From RGIG7213 sp045544195 (lineage in GTDB: Bacteria > Bacillota > Clostridia > Oscillospirales > CAG-272), in contig JAZPYO010000002.1 of NCBI GenBank assembly GCA_045544195.1, positions 1 to 50,573 of the forward strand: a DNA stretch of 50,573 nt, given 5' to 3'. A program made the translations under genes and the position numbers. Numbering within the stretch: the first letter of the stretch is position 1; each line of letters opens with the position of its first letter. This document shows positions 1-9,113 of the stretch, one piece after another. Below the pieces are notes generated by a model. That model ran no database searches and had not been told where the DNA came from. It saw only the letters and a program-made list of their open reading frames with translations.

Positions 1-1
1 C

Positions 2-304
2 AGCGAAGCCAAGCAGGAAATTGCCCGTTTGGCATACTCACGAAAGAACGAGGTTGACCCATACGATTATGAGCAATTCTTGTCCGGGGTAAAGACGCTC
101 ACACAAATGGAGCGAACGGTGTTCGACCATTATCTTGCAGGAAAAAGGGTTAAGGAAATAGTTGAGCTTGTGGGTATAAAGGAGTCAACGGTTCGCTTCC
201 ATAACCGCAATATTTATTCCAAGTTAGGCGTGAACTCGCTGAAACAGTTGCTATTATATGCTGCAATTATGAAACAGGACGAAGAAGGAGGTACAAACCT
301 ATGA
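2..304 (+). CDS. LuxR-type helix-turn-helix protein, 5' end outside window
   Basis: The reading frame is open to the left edge, so only the C-terminal ~100 residues are visible; the TTG at 29 is probably an internal Leu codon. The visible part is a GerE/LuxR HTH: LTQMERTVFDHYLAGK, then KEIVELVGIKESTVRFHNRNIYSKLGV, the usual scaffold and recognition helices. This fold binds DNA. The sensory or dimerisation part lies upstream and cannot be judged. Its TGA overlaps the ATG of the next gene (ATGA), so the two are translationally coupled. The HTH call is firm; the target and signal are unknown. Confidence 0.8.
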   Translation, partial: SEAKQEIARLAYSRKNEVDPYDYEQFLSGVKTLTQMERTVFDHYLAGKRVKEIVELVGIKESTVRFHNRNIYSKLGVNSLKQLLLYAAIMKQDEEGGTNL

Positions 305-513
305 CATTGGCAGATAGACTAAATAAAATTATTGACGAAAAGAACATTTCAAAGAGAGAATTTGCAAAACGGGTCGGTATTTCCGAGAATTATGTTTATA
401 CGCTGACAGGCGAAAGTAATAAAATCACAACCCTTTCGCCAATGCTCGCAAAGGTAATTGCGATGGAATTTGGATATGACCCGGAATGGATCCTAAACGG
501 AGAAAAGAAATAA
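301..513 (+). CDS. Small XRE/Cro-type HTH protein
   Basis: A 70-residue protein made almost wholly of a lambda-repressor-like HTH: ISKREFAKRVGISENYVYTLTG forms helices 2-3, and MEFGYDPEWILNGEKK is the typical C-terminal tail of single-domain XRE proteins ('...WLLTGEG'). It overlaps the preceding LuxR-type gene by 4 bp, so both regulators are made from one mRNA. A strong hairpin terminator follows directly. Likely a DNA-binding repressor; no target can be assigned from the window. Confidence 0.85.
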   Translation: MTLADRLNKIIDEKNISKREFAKRVGISENYVYTLTGESNKITTLSPMLAKVIAMEFGYDPEWILNGEKK

Positions 514-518
514 AAGAA

Positions 519-559
519 AAACTAAACCTCTGCATCCAAAAAATGCAGAGGTTTAGTTT
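519..559. terminator. Bidirectional intrinsic terminator
   Basis: Perfect 17-bp inverted repeat (arms 519-535 and 543-559) around a 7-nt loop, A-rich on the left and ending in TTT on the right. It separates the convergent XRE gene and the transglutaminase-like gene, and its right arm touches the stop codon of the latter. Confidence 0.9.
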
Positions 560-1470
560 CAATAGATTTTCGTTATGAAAAAGTCTTCGTCGGGAACGAA
601 AGCCCCTTCCAGCTTGTGGAAACCGTAAAGTTCTTTGCCATTAGCTGTTCTTGAGTTGTCAGTCGTTATATCCACGTTCCACCAAGCTCCGTCATAGTAC
701 ACGCGGTTCCAAGTGTGCCGATCTGCGTTATTCTTACGGGATATTCCGTCAACAGCGTAGCAAGGGATACCTTGACTACGGCAGAATGCGGCGAACAGAT
801 GGGAAAAGTCAAAGCAAATCCCTTGCCTGGTTTGCAGTGTCTTGCGAACATCAAAGTATTGGAAGAGTGGATAACAGTCGTGGTCATACTCTAAGTTGGC
901 TATGATCCAATTATAAAAAGCAAGCGCCTTTTCTTCGTCGGTTTCACAACCGGCACAAATTTCGTCAGCAAGTTCTTCCGTTTGTGTGTCCCACAGGGTA
1001 TCTCTGCCATTGGACAGATACGGAGCCTCCGGTTTGTAGACGAAATTACATGAGAAGAACAGCAGTACTGCGATAAATGCCATTAATACCAAAACACAAA
1101 TTTTCGTCAGCAGTTTGTCCTTGCCGGAACTGTTATCGACAATACCAAAGTACATCATTTCGATAGCTGTTCCCACAAACGTCAGCATCGGCAGTAGTCT
1201 GCGGCAGGAAAGAGCGCTAACAATACTCATTACCATGACGAAAAATAGGATAATAAGCACGACCGCCCGCATAGGTGCTGACCGTATTTTCAGGACGAAA
1301 AAGAAGGTCGGCAATGCCGAGAGTAAATAAAACGTTAACAGCACAGGCGAAAGTACGAGAAAGTCTTTTAGATACAAGCCCAACAGCAGATTGTATGCTG
1401 CAAGGACGAAAAAGAAAATAAGGCCGAATTTCGACTGCAATGTGATTGCAAATAATTTGGATATCTTCAC
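559..1470 (-). CDS. Membrane-anchored transglutaminase-like protein
   Basis: 303 residues from a GTG start (TGAGGA upstream at good spacing). Residues 1-150 are strongly hydrophobic, with about four membrane segments. The C-terminal half is a transglutaminase/protease-like fold: Cys in RQGICFDFSHLFAAFCRSQG, His in ADRHTWNRVYYDGAWWNVD and Asp in DITTD give the Cys-His-Asp order of the family. Such bacterial proteins act outside the membrane as peptidases or amidases, usually of unknown substrate. It stands alone, convergent with the XRE gene. Fold confidence is high; activity is inferred. Confidence 0.85.
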   Translation of the reverse strand: MKISKLFAITLQSKFGLIFFFVLAAYNLLLGLYLKDFLVLSPVLLTFYLLSALPTFFFVLKIRSAPMRAVVLIILFFVMVMSIVSALSCRRLLPMLTFVGTAIEMMYFGIVDNSSGKDKLLTKICVLVLMAFIAVLLFFSCNFVYKPEAPYLSNGRDTLWDTQTEELADEICAGCETDEEKALAFYNWIIANLEYDHDCYPLFQYFDVRKTLQTRQGICFDFSHLFAAFCRSQGIPCYAVDGISRKNNADRHTWNRVYYDGAWWNVDITTDNSRTANGKELYGFHKLEGAFVPDEDFFITKIY

Positions 1471-1845
1471 GATAAGTCCTCAATTCATTTGTAAATTCAC
1501 ATTGCAACAGTTCGTTTCCCAAATCTAAAACATAATATTTTGATGATTTTTTGCCCTTGATTTTGCCCTTATAATCTTTCGGGGCAAGGGTAAAACGGTG
1601 TAACACGTTGTGTTGGGATGGGATGAGTTGTTTGCGGAAAACCCTTTATTTAAGGCGGTTTTAGAGCATTTTACTACGTGTTATGAACAGCCAATAACAT
1701 CTCAAAAAATCTTGCTATTCAAATTCCAATTTATCGAACAGCAAACGCCGACAGACTTTGAAAATCTGCCGGCGTTCATTATTTGTTTACTGCGGATCAA
1801 ATCGAGCAAGGTTATTTATGATTTTTCCGCTAAGAACCTTACCAT
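1471..1845. other. Gene-poor stretch with possible gene remnant
   Basis: No complete gene is seen. On the minus strand 1606-1480 a frame reads LAPKDYKGKIKGKKSSKYYVL, which looks protein-like, then runs out of frame into the transglutaminase gene. It may be the tail of a lost gene, but I do not recognise the family. A hairpin lies at 1744-1775. Confidence 0.4.
1744..1775 (-). terminator. Probable terminator after mfd
   Basis: Inverted repeat of 12 bp (AACGCCGGCAGA on the minus strand, one G-U pair) with a 9-nt loop, followed by a short T-containing run. It lies about 70 bp past the mfd stop and is the likely end of the ten-gene operon. Confidence 0.6.
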
Positions 1846-4800
1846 TCAGGCGTTTGTCTTTATTACGGATGAAAGGACGTTTTTGATATAGCCTAAGGGT
1901 CTGTCGCCCTTTTTCATTTTGTACAGTATTTTCGGTGATGAGCCGGGCACAAGCGACATTCTGTCGCGGTTGGAGCTTGCAAGCTGAACGAGTGACTGTA
2001 TGCCGCACTGCTCGGGATATATCTCGATCACAGAATCCCTCTGGCTTATCTTACGTATTCCGATGCGTTCGCCAAGCGCTCTGATATACGCTACATCAAG
2101 CAGATTTTCAACGCTCAGCGGAAGATCTCCGAAGCGGTCTAAAAGCTCGTCTGCCACATCGTCAAGGTCATATCCCGTCTGTATATGGGATATTTTTTTG
2201 TATATTTCTATTCTCGTCTGAGGACTCTTTATATACGATTCGGGAATGAAAGCGGAGAATTTAAGATCGACTGTGCATTCTGCCTTCGCCTTTTCGGGCT
2301 CTGCTCCCGTTTCCTCAAGCACAGCGGCATTGAGCAGCTTTATATACATATCGTATCCGACGCTTTCGATATGACCGTGCTGCTCTGCTCCGAGTATATT
2401 GCCCGCCCCTCTTATTTCAAGGTCACGCAGGGCTATTTTGAAGCCTGAGCCGAATTCCGTATATTCCTTTATTGCGTGGAGTCTTTTTGCGGCTATCTCA
2501 CTCAATTCTGTGAACGGTCTGTACGTTAAATACGCATACGCTCTGCGTGACGATCTTCCTATACGCCCTCTGAGCTGGTGAAGCTGTGATAAGCCCATTT
2601 TATCGGCGTTTTCGATGATCAGCGTATTGGCGTTCGGAATGTCAACGCCCGTTTCGATTATCGTTGTGCATACGAGAATATCCGTCTGCCCCTCGATAAC
2701 GCCGCGCCATACGTCAGACAGCTCCTCCTTATCCATCTTACCGTGAGCTACTGCAATATTGCAATCGGGCGCAAGAAGCGATATTTTATATGCCGTATTG
2801 CTTATATCATCAACGCTGTTATGCAGGTAGAACACCTGTCCGCCGCGGCGAAGCTCCTTCCGTATTGCCTCGGCGATTATCTCCTCATCGTATTCAAGCA
2901 CATACGTTTGCGGCGGCATACGGTCTATCGGCGGCTCATCGAGCACGCTCATGCTTCTTATGCCGCCCAACGCCATATTCAGCGTTCTCGGTATCGGCGT
3001 TGCCGTCAGCGTCAGAACATCGGCGTTTTCCGATATTGATTTCAGCTTTTCCTTATGGGCTACGCCGAATCTCTGCTCCTCGTCGATTATGATAAGGCCG
3101 AGATCGCGGAATTCAACATCCTTTGATATAAGCCTGTGCGTACCGATGATTATATCAATATCGCCGCGCTTCAGCCTTTTTAAAATATCATTCGTTTCCT
3201 TTGATGTGCGGAAGCGTGACAGAACATCGATATTGAGGGCAAAACCTCTCATTCTGGCGCATACCGTCTGATAATGCTGCATTGCAAGGATAGTTGTCGG
3301 CACGAGTATTGCGACCTGCTTGCCCTCAGATGCCGCCTTGAATGCCGCCCTTAATGCAACCTCGGTCTTTCCGAAGCCGACATCGCCGCACAGAAGTCTG
3401 TCCATCGGGTGACTTGACTCCATATCGCGCTTTATATCAGCGGCGGCGGCAAGCTGCCCTTCGGTTTCCTCATATTCAAACGATGCTTCAAACTGCCTTT
3501 GAAGATCATCGTCCCTTGCAAATGCATGCCCCTGCTTACGCATACGCTTAGCGTATAGCGCGATAAGCTCCTTTGCCATTTCACGCACGGCGGCGCTTAC
3601 CTTCTTTTTGGCTCTGCTCCACTCTGCAGTACCCATTTTATTCAGCTTTACAGTACCGTCCGACTGCCTTTGCCCGATGTACTTGCTTATAACGTCAAGT
3701 CTGTCGCACGGGATATACAAAACCGCCTCATCAGCGTATTTTATCTGCAAAAAGTCGCGTGATACGCCTTGATAGTCGGTTATGTTCTTCATTCCCTCAT
3801 ACAGACCTATGCCGTGCACATCGTGTACGACATAATCGCCGACATTCAGATCGGCGTAAGACATTATCTTTTCCCTTGACGATATTTTTTTTGCTCTTTT
3901 TGACGCGCGGACCGTTCCTGCTCTTGAATACGTGCCCTGCGCTATATAAAGCGATATGCAGGCAAGGCGGGACGATTCAAGGATGAAGCCTGTGTGGTTT
4001 TTGCCGTACAGTAATATCACCTTACCGAAAAGGCTTTCGGGAGCTTCGTTGAATGAAGAATACTCGCACACGGCAGAGTCTAATCCGTTATCGTACAGCA
4101 TTGATGCGTAGTTTTTCGCTATCGCCTCATTTTCACACAAAAGAAATACCGCGTATTTCAGCTTTATATATCCTGCAACATCCTGCCACATAAGCTCCGC
4201 GGAATCTGCATACGAAAGCTGGTTTTTCGTTTTGAACGTATATTTTTCGTAATATTTTCCCTTGAACGTGCCGAAAAAGTCGAGCGTTACCGAAGAAGTC
4301 GACTCGATCATATATTTCATATCCGCCTTTGATGCGGTATATTTTGCGTATTTTGCGGCGATCTCCTCGTTTTCGATAATATCAAGCGCCGTCTGCGATG
4401 ACACCTTTTCGCTTGATGTCATTCTCGCAAAAACGAGCGACGGATCATCGACCACTATCGGCGCTTTTGCTCCGTTTACAACGAAGTAATCAAAAAGCGT
4501 TGCGGGTGTTTCATAAACGATATTTATATATTTGTCAATAAACGTTATCTCCGAGTCCGACTGTAAAATATCAAGCTCACCGTTCAGCGTTTTTCTTGCG
4601 CTCTCGCTTTTCGTTTTCTTAAGCTGCGCGGAAATTGCGTTTATTATACCGTACGTTGCTTTTTCGTCGGGGATCATCTCCCTTGCGGGAAATACGGAAA
4701 ACTCGTTTTTGTTTTCTATTCTCCTCTGTGTCATAACATCGAATATGCCGATAGAGTCTATTTCATCTCCGAAAAGCTCCATTCTGTGCGGATATTCGTC

Positions 4801-5364
4801 ACCCGGCACAAAAATATCGCATATACCGCCTCTTATTGAAAACTGAGCTATGTTATCCACCGCATCGACTCTTGTATATCCGCTTGACACAAGCATTCGT
4901 GCAAGGGCTGACAGATCGCACTCACCGCCTATGCAGAATGTCATAGCAGCGCTTTCAAACCGATCCTTCGGCATCGTATACTGACATGCGGCATCGGGCG
5001 TTGCTATAATGTACTGAACTGTACCCTTTACGACTCTTGCAAGCGCGGAAAGCCTGCTCTGCTCATATTCGTGCGATGATGTTATATTGTGAAGCATAAA
5101 GTCACGCACAGGGTAAATAAGACACTCTACCCCTGCGTGCATAAGGCCTGCATAAATACGAAGGCACTCCTTTTCATCGTGCGCAAGTATCAGCTTCGGC
5201 GTCGGTATATCCTCGGATAAAGCGTGCAAAAACGCCGTTTTTGCACCCGTGGAAAGACCGCTTACCATTATCGGCTTCGGGCGCTCTGCGCTCATACTGC
5301 CCATATAGTCGATAAGGCTCTTATATTCGCTTTCGTTTTTTATAAATTGGCTTAATATCTTCAT
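1846..5364 (-). CDS. mfd: Transcription-repair coupling factor Mfd
   Basis: 1172 residues, full length for Mfd. It removes RNA polymerase stalled at DNA lesions and recruits UvrA. Visible parts: degenerate UvrB-like N-terminus; RNA-polymerase-interacting domain near 500-530 (DLNVGDYVVHDVHGIGLYEG); Walker A near 660 (GDVGFGKTEVA); DEEQ box near 762 (IIIDEEQRFGV); TATPIPRTL near 790; motif VI near 933 (QLRGRIGRS); C-terminal UvrA-inhibiting domain. It starts 4 bp after truB and is the last gene of the operon. Nothing appears damaged. Confidence 0.98.
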   Translation of the reverse strand: MKILSQFIKNESEYKSLIDYMGSMSAERPKPIMVSGLSTGAKTAFLHALSEDIPTPKLILAHDEKECLRIYAGLMHAGVECLIYPVRDFMLHNITSSHEYEQSRLSALARVVKGTVQYIIATPDAACQYTMPKDRFESAAMTFCIGGECDLSALARMLVSSGYTRVDAVDNIAQFSIRGGICDIFVPGDEYPHRMELFGDEIDSIGIFDVMTQRRIENKNEFSVFPAREMIPDEKATYGIINAISAQLKKTKSESARKTLNGELDILQSDSEITFIDKYINIVYETPATLFDYFVVNGAKAPIVVDDPSLVFARMTSSEKVSSQTALDIIENEEIAAKYAKYTASKADMKYMIESTSSVTLDFFGTFKGKYYEKYTFKTKNQLSYADSAELMWQDVAGYIKLKYAVFLLCENEAIAKNYASMLYDNGLDSAVCEYSSFNEAPESLFGKVILLYGKNHTGFILESSRLACISLYIAQGTYSRAGTVRASKRAKKISSREKIMSYADLNVGDYVVHDVHGIGLYEGMKNITDYQGVSRDFLQIKYADEAVLYIPCDRLDVISKYIGQRQSDGTVKLNKMGTAEWSRAKKKVSAAVREMAKELIALYAKRMRKQGHAFARDDDLQRQFEASFEYEETEGQLAAAADIKRDMESSHPMDRLLCGDVGFGKTEVALRAAFKAASEGKQVAILVPTTILAMQHYQTVCARMRGFALNIDVLSRFRTSKETNDILKRLKRGDIDIIIGTHRLISKDVEFRDLGLIIIDEEQRFGVAHKEKLKSISENADVLTLTATPIPRTLNMALGGIRSMSVLDEPPIDRMPPQTYVLEYDEEIIAEAIRKELRRGGQVFYLHNSVDDISNTAYKISLLAPDCNIAVAHGKMDKEELSDVWRGVIEGQTDILVCTTIIETGVDIPNANTLIIENADKMGLSQLHQLRGRIGRSSRRAYAYLTYRPFTELSEIAAKRLHAIKEYTEFGSGFKIALRDLEIRGAGNILGAEQHGHIESVGYDMYIKLLNAAVLEETGAEPEKAKAECTVDLKFSAFIPESYIKSPQTRIEIYKKISHIQTGYDLDDVADELLDRFGDLPLSVENLLDVAYIRALGERIGIRKISQRDSVIEIYPEQCGIQSLVQLASSNRDRMSLVPGSSPKILYKMKKGDRPLGYIKNVLSSVIKTNA

Positions 5365-5368
5365 TATC

Positions 5369-6277
5369 TTATTTCAACTTAAAAACCTTTACGGGCTTTA
5401 TCGCGCTGCCGTCATCAAACATCTGCACCTGTCCGAGAGCGAAAAAGCCGTCCTCATCGTACAAACGCACGTAGCTATCAGGCGGAAAGTCCGTTTTTAT
5501 CTTACTTTGGTAAAGCTGCTGACCGTCACGGCACAGGCGGAGGAAAAAGCCGCTCGGCTTATATACGGGGTATTCGGAAAAGACCTGCTCTGTCGGCAAA
5601 AGGGCATTTATTCTTTCCTGCAATGTCATTTCTTCAATATCCTGCACCGTGTAGCAGCTATCGAGCGTAAATGCTCCGCTTTTTATTCTTCTGAGCGATG
5701 ACATCACCGCGCCGCATTTAAGTCTTTCGCCGATATCGGCGCAAAGCGTTCTTATATACGTGCCCTTTGAGCAGCTCACAGTCATAGAATACTCGTTATC
5801 CGTTATTTTCTTTCCCTGTATACTGTGTATTGTGACCTGTCTTTGCTCACGCTGTATCTGTATTCCCCGTCTTGCAAGGTCAACGAGCTTTTGCCCGTTC
5901 ACCTTAAGCGCCGAATACATCGGGGGAGTCTGCATAATATCACCCTTGAACGATTCTATTGCGCAAATAACATCGCTTTCGCACGGAATATCATTACATT
6001 CCGTCAGGATCTCACCTTGAGCGTCCTCTGTTGTGCTTGTTATGCCCAATCGCAGTGACGCTTTATAAATTTTGCTGTCAGACAAAAGGTACTCGCTTGC
6101 CTTTGCGGCTCTGCCGACAAGGACGACAAGTACACCGGTAGCCATTGGATCAAGCGTACCGGTGTGACCTATTTTTTTAGTACCGTACAGTCTGCGCATT
6201 TTGTTGACAATATCGTGCGAGGTGACGCCGCTCGGCTTGTCAATGGCTATAACGCCCTGTATTTCTTCTGTACTCAT
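5369..6277 (-). CDS. truB: tRNA pseudouridine-55 synthase TruB
   Basis: 302 residues. It converts U55 of the tRNA T-loop to pseudouridine. The N-terminus has the family signature: DKPSGVTSHDIV, then KKIGHTGTLDPMATGVL with catalytic Asp43; SCSKGTYIRTLCADIGE (motif of the nucleotide pocket) follows. The C-terminal ~60 residues resemble the small PUA-like extension of bacterial TruB. It sits 6 bp after a lipoprotein gene and 4 bp before mfd. The usual rbfA/ribF neighbours are absent. Confidence 0.97.
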   Translation of the reverse strand: MSTEEIQGVIAIDKPSGVTSHDIVNKMRRLYGTKKIGHTGTLDPMATGVLVVLVGRAAKASEYLLSDSKIYKASLRLGITSTTEDAQGEILTECNDIPCESDVICAIESFKGDIMQTPPMYSALKVNGQKLVDLARRGIQIQREQRQVTIHSIQGKKITDNEYSMTVSCSKGTYIRTLCADIGERLKCGAVMSSLRRIKSGAFTLDSCYTVQDIEEMTLQERINALLPTEQVFSEYPVYKPSGFFLRLCRDGQQLYQSKIKTDFPPDSYVRLYDEDGFFALGQVQMFDDGSAIKPVKVFKLK

Positions 6278-6283
6278 ATTTAC

Positions 6284-7090
6284 CTATTCTTCCGTAAGGA
6301 AAAAGCATTTTTCTGTTTGATCTATGATACCTGCCCCGTAGTCGCTTATACATACGGAAACAAGATGCTCATTCTTAATAAAGCAAAACATAAGCTGATC
6401 TATGCTTATTCTGTCGTTGCGTGAAAATATTCTGATCGCGCGGAATATTTTAGTGCCGATATTGACCGTATCCGCCTTATACTGAAAATCAGTATACCCG
6501 AGGCTTTCAAACGACGGCTTCATAGCCTCTGCCGACGCAAGCAAAAGCTGTGATACGTCAATAAGAGCTGCGTTTGCTCCCAAATATTCTATGCTCAGCG
6601 TAAGATCTGACAGCTCATCGCTGTATACAGCGCACATAATATAAGAATGTGACGGCTTTTCGTCCCCGTCCTTGACCGTATCCGTACCGTTCGACGTCTG
6701 AGCAGCATCAGTTTGCAAGGGCAGAATATCGCCGTAAAGCGATCCGTTCTTTTTTTCAAGCTCCTCAGATGTCAGAAAGCGCCATTGATCGCTGAGCGTA
6801 CAGCCTATTCCGAGCGCGGCATTGGTATACGTTTGACCGTCTGTTATGCCGTTTGAAATTGATATATCCGCCGCCGTCTCATCATTATCAGTATCTTGCG
6901 CCGTATCGCTCTGAGGCTCTTGCGTTATATCATCGGTATTTGTATCATTTTTCGTTTCCGTCTGCTTTACGGTATCCTCAGCTATCTGCGTATTTTCATC
7001 TTCGTTTTGTGAAACGTACACTGTACGCGTTGCGCACGAGCAGGTAAGCAAAAGAAAGACGGCGAGCAGAACTGTTAAAAACCGTTTCAT
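6284..7090 (-). CDS. Putative lipoprotein, paralogue of the upstream gene
   Basis: 268 residues: hydrophobic signal sequence with a lipobox-like LLLTCSC (two candidate Cys near 17-19), a Thr/Asp/Gln-rich disordered linker to about residue 80, then a folded domain (ALGIGCTLSDQWRFLTSEELEKKNG...) of unknown function. The folded part has the same layout as the preceding gene product (GFTLPSGWNYATQAELDAL), so both are probably members of one family of surface lipoproteins. ATG overlaps the upstream stop by 4 bp. No enzymatic motif was recognised. Confidence 0.75.
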   Translation of the reverse strand: MKRFLTVLLAVFLLLTCSCATRTVYVSQNEDENTQIAEDTVKQTETKNDTNTDDITQEPQSDTAQDTDNDETAADISISNGITDGQTYTNAALGIGCTLSDQWRFLTSEELEKKNGSLYGDILPLQTDAAQTSNGTDTVKDGDEKPSHSYIMCAVYSDELSDLTLSIEYLGANAALIDVSQLLLASAEAMKPSFESLGYTDFQYKADTVNIGTKIFRAIRIFSRNDRISIDQLMFCFIKNEHLVSVCISDYGAGIIDQTEKCFFLTEE

Positions 7091-7902
7091 TTAATGACGA
7101 ATATACAGTCGGTAATAGAATCGACCGTCGCCTTGTCAAGCGCTGTTACAATTACGTTTACGATATATTCTCCCGCCGTTGTTACAAGCATTCTTTGATA
7201 AGGAGCAAGACCTGTAGGTCCTGCAACAAGATCAAAGCCGGGAAAATCCACCCCGTCGATATTTACCGCGCGCTTTTCGTATGTCACGTCGGTAAGTCCC
7301 ACGGATGCATACTGCGCCTTTATCTCGTTTGCAAGGACATCGAGCATCGCATCGTAATCGATCTCGGATATCGGTGCAACGCTCTTCGTGCACATTACGA
7401 TAAGGTTGCTTGTACGGTCGGGTGAAAAGATAACAGCATCGTATATCGATGTCATATTATCGACGATCTGCTGCTTTTCATCATCTGTCATATCCTCAGT
7501 TATGCCGACCAATGCATCAAGCTCTGCCTGTGTTGCGTAATTCCAGCCTGACGGCAGAGTAAATCCGAGCTTTATAAACTCGCTTTTATACGCCTCATCG
7601 CCGTGCTCGCCCAATTCAAATAAGCTCTCAAGGGGAATATCGGGGACATTCGTTACTGCATCTGTCGCTTCATCTGTTGCTTCATCGGTAACAGCGTCTG
7701 TTACAGCGTCTGTTACAGCGTCCGTTACAGCGTCGGTAACAGCATCTGTTTCCGCGTTTGTTGCTGCGTTCGTTGCTGCGTTTGTCGCTGCGTTTGTCGC
7801 GCTATCGCCCGTTTGTGCCTCTGTTTCATCATCAGAGCCAAAGCACGAAGCAAATGACAGTAAAACAGCCGAAATTAAAATAACTGATAATATCTTTTTC
7901 AT
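7087..7902 (-). CDS. Putative lipoprotein with tetrapeptide repeats
   Basis: 271 residues. Signal peptide with lipobox SFASC (Cys20), then about 50 residues of tandem tetrapeptides: NAAT x3-4, DAVT x6, DEAT x2. This is a flexible, probably cell-wall-spanning stalk. The C-terminal ~185 residues form a globular domain shared with the next gene. At DNA level the stalk is a 12-bp tandem repeat (about 7670-7800), which could change length without a frameshift. Function unknown; likely surface exposed. Confidence 0.75.
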   Translation of the reverse strand: MKKILSVILISAVLLSFASCFGSDDETEAQTGDSATNAATNAATNAATNAETDAVTDAVTDAVTDAVTDAVTDEATDEATDAVTNVPDIPLESLFELGEHGDEAYKSEFIKLGFTLPSGWNYATQAELDALVGITEDMTDDEKQQIVDNMTSIYDAVIFSPDRTSNLIVMCTKSVAPISEIDYDAMLDVLANEIKAQYASVGLTDVTYEKRAVNIDGVDFPGFDLVAGPTGLAPYQRMLVTTAGEYIVNVIVTALDKATVDSITDCIFVIK

Positions 7903-7944
7903 AAATTTCTCCGTTTCTTACTCATAAATTCGGAAAATATCCGT

Positions 7945-9111
7945 TTATTCTTTTATAAACACCGTTTTTCCGCCGTAGGAATATGCAAATTTTTCCGCTT
8001 CCTCTTTATCACCGCACAGGGCAATGGGGGCGTTTATATATGCAAGCTGCTGATTTAAAATGTCTGCCTGTCCTTTTTCTATTTTAACAAGACCGTAGCC
8101 GTACTTTTCAGCCTGAGCTTCAATATCCTCATACAGATAATCGGATATTTCAAGCATCATCGGCATATTATTTCTGTCTATGACAGCATAAGAGCGTGTA
8201 TTGCAGACCGTATTTTCAAAATCAAGCTCGCACGCCTTTATTTGCTTTAAGGGATGCGTGTCAACACACTGTCTTATTCTTCTTATATGCTCTTTATTTG
8301 TTCCGCAGCAGCCGCCCAGAATACCGATACCGCAGTCAAGCGCCCTTGGGATATACGATGCAAATTCATCCGGTGTAAGGTCAAATGAGCCGTCTGAATC
8401 AGGCAGTCCCGCATTCGGCTTTGCTATAAGCTGTACACCGAGAGCCTCAGCGTAAGGTGCCGCCTTTTCAAGCAGGCCGATTATAACATCGGGGCCGAAT
8501 GAGCAGTTCAGGCCGAAGCCTGAAATGCCGACGCTTGCAAGCATTAAAAGCGTCGGGACGACCTCATCGCCGCACAAGGTCCTGCCGTTTTTATCTACCG
8601 TCAGGGTGACGAACACGGGCTTTTTGGACACCTTCTTCACCGCCGTAACGCACGCCTTTGCTTCAAGAGCTGAAATGCACGTTTCCGCCGTGAAAAAGTC
8701 CACGTAATGCTCCATTCCCTGCACTGCCTCTGTATACTCATTGACTGCAAAATCAAACGTATCGTCGCCCATCGGATAGAACATAGCGCCGCACGGGGCA
8801 AGCGAGCCTCCTACAAGGCGGCCTTCTGCGCACTGTCTGCTTATTTTTGACACGAGCATACATATTTCTCTTGCCGAAAGCAAAACGCCGTTTTCCTCAA
8901 GTATTCTCGGCGTTGCGCCGAACGTACAGGCATACACGGCGTCAGAGCCTGCGTTATAGTAATCCGTCTGTATTTTCTTTATCACATCGGGGTTATCAAG
9001 CACGAACGCTTGAACGTTTACCCCTGCGGGCATACCCGCCTTTATAAGCTCCGTTCCCGTCGCGCCGTCAAGCACGAGCGGCAGCGAAAACGGAAATGTA
9101 TCATTTTTCAT
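7945..9111 (-). CDS. Homocysteine S-methyltransferase-family protein
   Basis: 388 residues. The N-terminal ~290 are a (beta/alpha)8 barrel of the MetH/BHMT homocysteine-binding family: LVLDGATGTELIKAGMP at the start, and the three zinc-binding cysteines in GLNCSFGPD (near 201) and GGCCGTNKEHI (near 264-265). It should activate homocysteine as a thiolate. The methyl donor is not evident; no cobalamin or folate domain is present, so it may work with a separate MetH half or use S-methylmethionine. The C-terminal ~90 residues are an extra domain I do not recognise. Placement 2 bp after cysS, and after cysE, fits sulfur amino-acid metabolism. Confidence 0.88.
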   Translation of the reverse strand: MKNDTFPFSLPLVLDGATGTELIKAGMPAGVNVQAFVLDNPDVIKKIQTDYYNAGSDAVYACTFGATPRILEENGVLLSAREICMLVSKISRQCAEGRLVGGSLAPCGAMFYPMGDDTFDFAVNEYTEAVQGMEHYVDFFTAETCISALEAKACVTAVKKVSKKPVFVTLTVDKNGRTLCGDEVVPTLLMLASVGISGFGLNCSFGPDVIIGLLEKAAPYAEALGVQLIAKPNAGLPDSDGSFDLTPDEFASYIPRALDCGIGILGGCCGTNKEHIRRIRQCVDTHPLKQIKACELDFENTVCNTRSYAVIDRNNMPMMLEISDYLYEDIEAQAEKYGYGLVKIEKGQADILNQQLAYINAPIALCGDKEEAEKFAYSYGGKTVFIKE

Positions 9112-9113
9112 AA

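Noticed and set aside
1217..1606. 129-codon minus-strand ORF
   Set aside because: Its second half is an out-of-frame reading of the transglutaminase-like gene. Only the first ~40 codons might be a remnant; noted as such.
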